From the NCBI GenBank assembly GCA_002696035.1, contig NZQV01000010.1, positions 62,001 to 126,000 on the forward strand: a stretch of 64,000 nucleotides of DNA. Reading direction: 5' to 3'. Of this stretch, positions 59,282 through 64,000 are shown one piece after another (positions within the stretch are counted from its first letter, which is position 1; every line of letters starts with the position of its first letter). The translations under genes were made by a program, and so were the position numbers. Origin of the DNA: Balneola sp. Its GTDB lineage: Bacteria > Bacteroidota > Rhodothermia > Balneolales > Balneolaceae. Below the pieces are notes generated by a model that saw nothing but the letters and a program-made list of their open reading frames with translations, ran no database searches and was not told where the DNA came from.

Positions 59282-59998
59282 CTATTCTTTCCCGTATATC
59301 AGAAATATTGTGGGGCGTTTATTAAGATCGGGGAGGTTTTTTGATTTCCAGCTACCCACATGTTTTGAGATGATCTCTTCGGTAGGCAAGGTAAGATCGG
59401 TAGCGGTACAAACCTGTGTATTGGATGCACAGGTATCAAGTACATCCTTTAAAAGCTCATTATTTCTGTAGGGCGCTTCCATAAAGATCTGCGTTCTGTC
59501 ATGTCGCCGGGATTCTCCTTCAAGCTGTTTGATCATAGATTTTCTCTTCTTTTGATCAATAGGCAGGTAACCATGGAAAGCAAACTGCTGTCCGTTAAAA
59601 CCGGCTGACATAAGAGCCAGTAAAATAGATGAAGGTCCCACTAGCGGAACTACTTTGATCTGGTATTGATGAGCAAGTTTGATCAATTTTGCACCGGGAT
59701 CGGCCACGGCAGGAGCTCCTGCTTCCGATAGAATGCCGGCATCTTTACCATCCAAAAGCGGACTAAGAAACGAGTGGATTTCCTGCTCGGGGGTATTTTT
59801 ATTGAGCGGATAGAAATCAATTTCGTACTCAGGTACCGTGTCCCCAACCCATTGTAAAAAGGAGGTAGCCGTTCGCAGGTTTTCCACCATCAGTACTTCC
59901 AGTTTGCGGAGTACATTCAGGGTGTATTCTGGTAAGGCGTTATTTTCTCCGGTTTTTCCAAGAGTTGTCGGGATGAGATAAAGCGTTCCTGTTTTCAT
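59282..59998 (-). CDS. SAM-dependent methyltransferase, RsmI-like tetrapyrrole methylase family
   Basis: 238 residues. 'GTLYLIPTTLGKTGENNALP' at the start, 'GILSEAGAPAVADPGAKLIK' (the SAM-site loop, matching RsmI SDAGTPxxxDPG) and 'VPLVGPSSILLALMSAGFNG' identify the family. RsmI 2'-O-methylates C1402 of 16S rRNA; this form is shorter and more divergent at both ends, so the exact substrate is uncertain. It is the last gene of a three-gene operon, overlapping the previous one by ATGA. Confidence 0.8.
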   Translation of the reverse strand: MKTGTLYLIPTTLGKTGENNALPEYTLNVLRKLEVLMVENLRTATSFLQWVGDTVPEYEIDFYPLNKNTPEQEIHSFLSPLLDGKDAGILSEAGAPAVADPGAKLIKLAHQYQIKVVPLVGPSSILLALMSAGFNGQQFAFHGYLPIDQKKRKSMIKQLEGESRRHDRTQIFMEAPYRNNELLKDVLDTCASNTQVCTATDLTLPTEEIISKHVGSWKSKNLPDLNKRPTIFLIYGKE

Positions 59999-60480
59999 GA
60001 ATCGACTCGTTCTATAGTGAATTTTTCATCATCGGCATTGATGGTTTTACGGCGGATATATCGGTTCACAAAAAAGCCGAAAAAGACGGTGACCGCTAAG
60101 CCCAGGAAGGCCACTCCCATATTATACAGAGAGGTACTTCGCTGGATGTCATAAGTAGGGAAAAGTACAATTTCCTGAAATGCTCCTTTTTCATATCGCA
60201 CCGGAATAGTGTTGCTTTTCATAAGCTGCTGGGCCATCTGCACGGAAAGGGTCATTCGCCGTTCAATAGTATCGCCTTCAGCTTCAAACCGGATGTTCAC
60301 ATACCCATTACTTTGGGCAGCTATTTGTTTGATCTCAAAATCAGTGATCTCGGCAAGATAGGTTTCACCGTTATCGTACGTACTTTTTGCTCCCTGATAA
60401 ACTAAGCCTTGCTGTACTACAAGAAACAGGAGATAGGCAGGAATAAGCCAATAAAAGTGAAGCAGGCTGTATTTATTCAT
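59995..60480 (-). CDS. DUF3592-like membrane protein
   Basis: 161 residues from the ATG at 60480, which overlaps the upstream gene by 8 bases; the ATG at 60513 would overlap by 41. Two membrane helices near the ends ('YWLIPAYLLFLVVQQGLVY' and 'MGVAFLGLAVTVFFGFFV') enclose a beta-rich loop ('YLAEITDFEIKQIAAQSNGY', 'IPVRYEKGAFQEIVLFPTYD') typical of DUF3592. Function unknown. Confidence 0.6.
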   Translation of the reverse strand: MNKYSLLHFYWLIPAYLLFLVVQQGLVYQGAKSTYDNGETYLAEITDFEIKQIAAQSNGYVNIRFEAEGDTIERRMTLSVQMAQQLMKSNTIPVRYEKGAFQEIVLFPTYDIQRSTSLYNMGVAFLGLAVTVFFGFFVNRYIRRKTINADDEKFTIERVDS

Positions 60481-61642
60481 TATTTTCAGAAATTTGTTGG
60501 AGAGTGGTTTCATACAGAGCCGGATCCCAGATCAGGCGTTGCTGGAAGTCTTCCTGCATGTGGTTTGCACTCATATGAACCCAGAATCCAACGGGCAGCT
60601 GATCAAAGAAAATTGCTTGAACAGAAGTGTGGCCGTCGTAAGTGGAAGTCCCAAAATCAATGCCGGCTAACAGGCCCATTCTGTTATCGTAGATAGCTCC
60701 ATAATCTTCAAAACTGCGGGCGATCGGTTCGGAACCCATTGGCCAGCGTAGTTTAGCCATGATCTGTTCAGAAACTTCCGCTGAGATGACCTCTTTTCGC
60801 AACAGGCGGGCCATCAGGTCTGCCAGCTGACGGGATGTGGCTTGTGGAAAGTAAGCGAGTGCATCCCGTTCCTGCATGAAAGTCAGTGATAACCGGTCTT
60901 CCTCAAACTGCTCTTTAACCTGTTCATTGAAATCGGGATCGTCTTTAAGCCTTCGGGCAGATTGAATGGCTTGGTCAGCAAATGTTGAAAAGGGTATAAC
61001 TTTCAGATCAGAAGTATCATTTAAAGACGGATTGATACGCATATACATCCCGCTAAAAGGAATTGGAAAAGCTGATTCCGGCATTGCCAGGGTATCCATT
61101 AAAGCACGCATATTATCCTCTCCCAAACGAAACCACAGGTAATCGGCGGAAACAAGATCGCTATTCTGGAGCATGGCATTTACAACTTCATCAAGCGGAG
61201 CGGTGCCATCTTCAAAGGTATCGATGAGTTTCTTGTGATTATTCTCACTGATCTCAGGAAGGGCATATTTCTCGATCTCCTGTAGACTTATTTCTTCTTC
61301 CGGGTTGAGCTGGCCTTCTTCAACCTGACGTACATATTCCATCAGCAAAAAGAGGTTTGTGGTTGCCCCCAGTGCCCGTGGAGTGTTCTCCTGATAAAAA
61401 ATTCCGGAATCAGGATCATTCACATTGTAGGAAGTGATGGAAACCCATTCGGGATGTTCTCCTACAAAATCGGCTAAACCGGCTAGTGAATAGGTGTTTT
61501 CGATGTATTGGCTTCCTTCGGCCATGCCGGCTTCGTTTTCAAAAAGGGTTTTAAAGCCGGAATAATTGAGTCCTATAACCATTGCAAAAACAAATGCGGC
61601 AGCGCCTAAAAAAACGCCCAGGAACTTGAGTGCTCTCTTCAA
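60473..61642 (-). CDS. class A beta-lactamase-like protein lacking the catalytic serine and lysine
   Basis: 389 residues beginning at a TTG (61642). No ATG is available before residue 21, and the TTG gives a proper membrane anchor 'KRALKFLGVFLGAAAFVFAM'. The fold is that of serine hydrolases of the beta-lactamase class A type, but the SxxK site reads A93-T-T-N96 ('ALGATTNLFLL'), SDN reads S161-D-L163 ('MLQNSDLVSADYL'), and no KTG is present (region 'GIDFGTSTYDGHTSV'). So the usual acyl-enzyme chemistry looks lost. It is the first gene of a tightly overlapping operon with a DUF3592-like protein and an RsmI-like methylase. Confidence 0.7.
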   Translation of the reverse strand: MKRALKFLGVFLGAAAFVFAMVIGLNYSGFKTLFENEAGMAEGSQYIENTYSLAGLADFVGEHPEWVSITSYNVNDPDSGIFYQENTPRALGATTNLFLLMEYVRQVEEGQLNPEEEISLQEIEKYALPEISENNHKKLIDTFEDGTAPLDEVVNAMLQNSDLVSADYLWFRLGEDNMRALMDTLAMPESAFPIPFSGMYMRINPSLNDTSDLKVIPFSTFADQAIQSARRLKDDPDFNEQVKEQFEEDRLSLTFMQERDALAYFPQATSRQLADLMARLLRKEVISAEVSEQIMAKLRWPMGSEPIARSFEDYGAIYDNRMGLLAGIDFGTSTYDGHTSVQAIFFDQLPVGFWVHMSANHMQEDFQQRLIWDPALYETTLQQISENNE

Positions 61643-61775
61643 GAATCAGTAAAGTTTGAGATTGGAAATTAAAGCTCAAAGATACAAAGAAGAACAGAGC
61701 ATATCCTGATTTTGTAACAGATAATTGATATTCGTGATCAGGAATTAACTGAATCACGAGTTCCAACAGCTATGA

Positions 61776-63023
61776 TCAAAATCCAGAAACAATGCGCATC
61801 AGCTCCGCACTCATCCAGGCTCCATAGGTTCCGAGGGCATAACCCAACACAGCAAGCAGCACACCAACCGGTGCCAAGGCCGGATGAAAAGCAGAGGCTA
61901 CAATGGGGGCTGATGCCGCACCACCTACATTGGCCTGACTCCCAACCGCCACAAAGAAGAAGGGGGCCTTAATGAATTTCCCAACGATCAAAAGAATGGT
62001 GACGTGGATTAAGATCCATACCGCACCAATAACAAAATAGCCGGGTGCATCCAGCATGGAAGCAATATTCATTTTCATTCCTATGGTCATTACCAAAATG
62101 TAGAGGAAAAGACTCCCGATCTTTGAAGCTCCGGCACCTTCAAGGTTACGTGCTTTCGTGAAGGATAGAATAAGTCCACCCGTAGTGGCTACAACTATGA
62201 TCCAGAAGAAAGAAGAGTTCAAACTAAGGCGAGATAAATTCGGAGCATTTTCAGTGATCCAGGGAGCAATGGAATCTCCGGCAAGGTGTCCGAGTGCCAC
62301 CAACCCGAATGCTATGGCAATGATCTTCGTGAAATCAACCAAGGTTGGCACCTTTGCAATTTCAGCCTGATAGTCTGCGATCTTGTGCTTGAGGTTTTCA
62401 ATGGCAGATGAGTCTGCTTTAAACCAGCTGTCCACTTTATCTGAGATCCCGGCTCCATATAAAAGGAAGGCCATCCAGATATTAGCGACTATAATATCTA
62501 CGGTAACCATGGCCCCAAACAGATCGGTGCTGGGTTCATAGATCTCGAGCATGGCAGTTTGATTTGCTCCGCCTCCGATCCAGCTACCGGCAACCGTTGC
62601 AAGTCCGCGCCACACTTCCTCGGGGCCGGTCCCTCCAATGATCTCAGGATTGATGGTCCCTACGATCAAAATAGCAATTGGACCACCCAGCATAATGCTG
62701 AAAGTACCGGCAAGGAACATGATCACGGCCTTCGGACCAAGATTAATAATTCCTTTCAGATCAATACTCAGGGTTAGTAAAACCAGACTGGCAGGCAGCA
62801 AATACCGTGAAGCCACATAATAGAGATTGGAGTCTGCTTCCGATACTACGCCAAATGTGGTAAGCAAAGAAGGAATGAAATAGCACAACAGCAGGGAGGG
62901 AACAAACTTATAGAATTTCTGCCATTTCGGATTATCGCTGTGGGAGGTGATGAAAATTCCTGCAAGTATGACCATCAATAATCCAAAGGTGACGGCATCG
63001 CTGGTGATGAGTGCTGAATCCAT
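61776..63023 (-). CDS. DUF819 family membrane protein
   Basis: 415 residues, about 11 membrane helices. 'GGTGPEEVWRGLATVAGSWI' with 'GGGANQTAMLEIYEPSTDLF', and 'VGSQANVGGAASAPIVASAF' near the C-terminus, are DUF819 (YjcL-like) hallmarks. The two glycine-rich re-entrant motifs resemble those of anion or sodium-linked carriers, but no substrate is known. It is 133 bases upstream of the serine-hydrolase-like gene and may be transcribed separately. Confidence 0.85.
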   Translation of the reverse strand: MDSALITSDAVTFGLLMVILAGIFITSHSDNPKWQKFYKFVPSLLLCYFIPSLLTTFGVVSEADSNLYYVASRYLLPASLVLLTLSIDLKGIINLGPKAVIMFLAGTFSIMLGGPIAILIVGTINPEIIGGTGPEEVWRGLATVAGSWIGGGANQTAMLEIYEPSTDLFGAMVTVDIIVANIWMAFLLYGAGISDKVDSWFKADSSAIENLKHKIADYQAEIAKVPTLVDFTKIIAIAFGLVALGHLAGDSIAPWITENAPNLSRLSLNSSFFWIIVVATTGGLILSFTKARNLEGAGASKIGSLFLYILVMTIGMKMNIASMLDAPGYFVIGAVWILIHVTILLIVGKFIKAPFFFVAVGSQANVGGAASAPIVASAFHPALAPVGVLLAVLGYALGTYGAWMSAELMRIVSGF

Positions 63024-63190
63024 GTTCTGAATTTGGTATGATTAAATTTCGGTTGAGAATACAAAAAATTTCTATGAATCAGTAAGAAGGAAATTCAAGA
63101 TGAAAGATTCAAAATTAGAGATTGGTAAAAGACCCGCTGAATAATCTTTATTCTTTAATTTTGAATTTTTATTAGTATTTAAATGAGTCT

Positions 63191-63221
63191 TTTGGCCAAA
63201 TAGTCTTTATTTTTACGTTTC
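63191..63221 (+). promoter_or_regulatory. Bacteroidota-type promoter of lysC
   Basis: TTTG (63191-63194), 19 bases, then TACGTTTC (63214-63221): one mismatch from the TTTG-N19-TAnnTTTG consensus. The predicted start near 63228 leaves a leader of only about 27 bases. Confidence 0.6.
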
Positions 63222-63254
63222 ACTCATTTTCATCAATTCAACTCTTTTTACAGA

Positions 63255-64000
63255 ATGATCGTATCCAAATTTGGAGGCACAAGCGTAGGAACGTTTGAAG
63301 CCATGCAGCGCAGTGCAAAAATTGTGGCAGCCGACCGCAATCGACAGCTAATCGTAATCAGCGCAACATCGGGGACTACCAATGATCTCGTGGCTCTTTC
63401 ATCAGAGAAGGATTCCACCAGCCGGGAAGAGATCTTAGGTAGAATTGAGGAGCGTCATCTATCTATAATTGAAAAGTGCAAAGAACAGGATCAGCTGAAA
63501 AAAGAATTCTTTGAGGAGTTTTCGAACCTGCGGGAGCATCTTGATTTTGTGGGTCGCGACAAACGCTGGAAGGATACGCTGTATTCTTTTGGGGAGTTGA
63601 TGTCGACCCGAATTTTTGTGCAGGTTTTGAACGAGCATGGTGTTGATGCCGATTGGCTGGATGCCCGGCAAGTCATGAAAACCGACTCTACCTTTGGAAA
63701 TGCGGATCCGATCATAACTTCAATCAAGAAGAAGGCAGAAGACCATATTAAATCAGGGAAAACATATCTTACCCAGGGTTTTATAGGATCTGATGTATTT
63801 GGCAATACAACGACGTTAGGTCGGGGAGGGAGTGATTTTTCAGCTTCATTGTTTGCTGAAGCCGTTGGCGCAGATACCCTTGAGATATGGACAGATGTTG
63901 CCGGCGTATATACCACCGATCCAAGAATAGTACCGGAAGCTCATCCCATTCAAGAGATCAGTTTTGACGAAGCGGCAGAGCTTTCTGTATTTGGCGGAAA
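63255..64000 (+). CDS. lysC: aspartate kinase (partial, 3' end outside window)
   Basis: I translated the 248 visible codons; the gene runs off the right edge. 'MIVSKFGGTSVGTFEAMQRS' is the aspartokinase start, 'ISATSGTTNDLV' follows, and 'LGRGGSDFSASLFAEAVGAD' with 'IWTDVAGVYTTDPRIVPEAH' form the ATP and aspartate site. It phosphorylates aspartate at the first step of the lysine, threonine and methionine route. The spacing of motifs resembles lysine-sensitive LysC, but a fusion with homoserine dehydrogenase (ThrA) cannot be ruled out because the C-terminus is missing. Confidence 0.88.
   Translation, partial: MIVSKFGGTSVGTFEAMQRSAKIVAADRNRQLIVISATSGTTNDLVALSSEKDSTSREEILGRIEERHLSIIEKCKEQDQLKKEFFEEFSNLREHLDFVGRDKRWKDTLYSFGELMSTRIFVQVLNEHGVDADWLDARQVMKTDSTFGNADPIITSIKKKAEDHIKSGKTYLTQGFIGSDVFGNTTTLGRGGSDFSASLFAEAVGADTLEIWTDVAGVYTTDPRIVPEAHPIQEISFDEAAELSVFGG

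Noticed and set aside
63024-63254. Lysine riboswitch before lysC
   Set aside because: The predicted promoter ends at 63221, leaving about 27 bases of leader, too short, and no lysine-box words were seen.

Overview
The window reads as an ordinary chromosomal segment of a marine or halophilic member of the Balneolota/Rhodothermota side of the Bacteroidota (Balneola- or Gracilimonas-like). The clues are a C-terminal sorting domain of the 'NYPNPFNP' type, many lipoproteins and secreted beta-propellers, an ECF sigma/RskA pair, scarcity of Shine-Dalgarno sites, and promoters of the TTTG/TAnnTTTG kind, best seen before lysC. The taxon is inferred. There are no rRNA or tRNA genes, CRISPR arrays, prophage or insertion sequences. 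Genes are dense and often overlap by 1-11 bases.

Layout, left to right. 1-3.4 kb: a partial YceI-like protein (-), hisN, and a secreted M1-peptidase-like protein that has lost its zinc site. 3.5-5.7 kb: a NatAB-type ABC exporter (-). 5.9-8.7 kb: glycogen synthesis (glgA, glgC). 9-14.3 kb: a cytosolic hybrid kinase with a receiver at each end, followed by a propeller-sensor kinase. 14.4-15.3 kb: sucD (-). 15.5-21.3 kb: a small membrane protein and three secreted propeller or FG-GAP proteins. 21.3-24.5 kb: a two-gene carbohydrate locus (-) with an apiosidase-like enzyme. 24.7-29.6 kb: an OFA-family carrier, pflB and pflA, which together make a formate-fermentation module. 29.9-31.3 kb: a DMT transporter and a small membrane protein. 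31.5-34.7 kb: uxaB-uxaA for galacturonate (-). 34.9-39.4 kb: a lipoprotein, an ArsC/Spx-like protein, a DUF3108 protein, dut, an MFS carrier and a DUF4412 protein. 39.5-46.2 kb (-): mgsA, a YyaL-type thioredoxin protein, sigma/anti-sigma, a 165-bp palindromic repeat element, and a four-CHRD secreted protein. 46.5-48.3 kb: a START-like/zinc-ribbon/adenylate cyclase fusion (-). 48.4-58.3 kb: ndk, namZ-like, rlmB (-), a GDPD, pyrG, NUDIX, an amidohydrolase, a lipoprotein and a radical SAM protein. 58.4-59 kb: a structured-RNA candidate and an ankyrin gene with a textbook TTGACA/TACAAT promoter. 59.3-63 kb (-): a dead beta-lactamase-like protein, a small membrane protein and an RsmI-like methylase in one overlapping operon, then a DUF819 protein. 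The right edge holds the start of lysC.

How the genes fit together: OFA, PflB and PflA would make and move formate. UxaB/UxaA and, more loosely, the apiosidase-like locus point to use of pectin-type sugars. GlgA and GlgC store glucose as glycogen. The two kinases lie side by side with no DNA-binding output and could form a phosphorelay.

No single locus is a clear new defence or mobile system. The most unusual items are the two proteins with degenerate catalytic sites (1114-3387 and 60473-61642), the nested palindromic repeat at 41946-42110, the hairpin-plus-T-run element at 58406-58487, the cyclase fusion, and the E. coli-like promoter and SD of the ankyrin gene.
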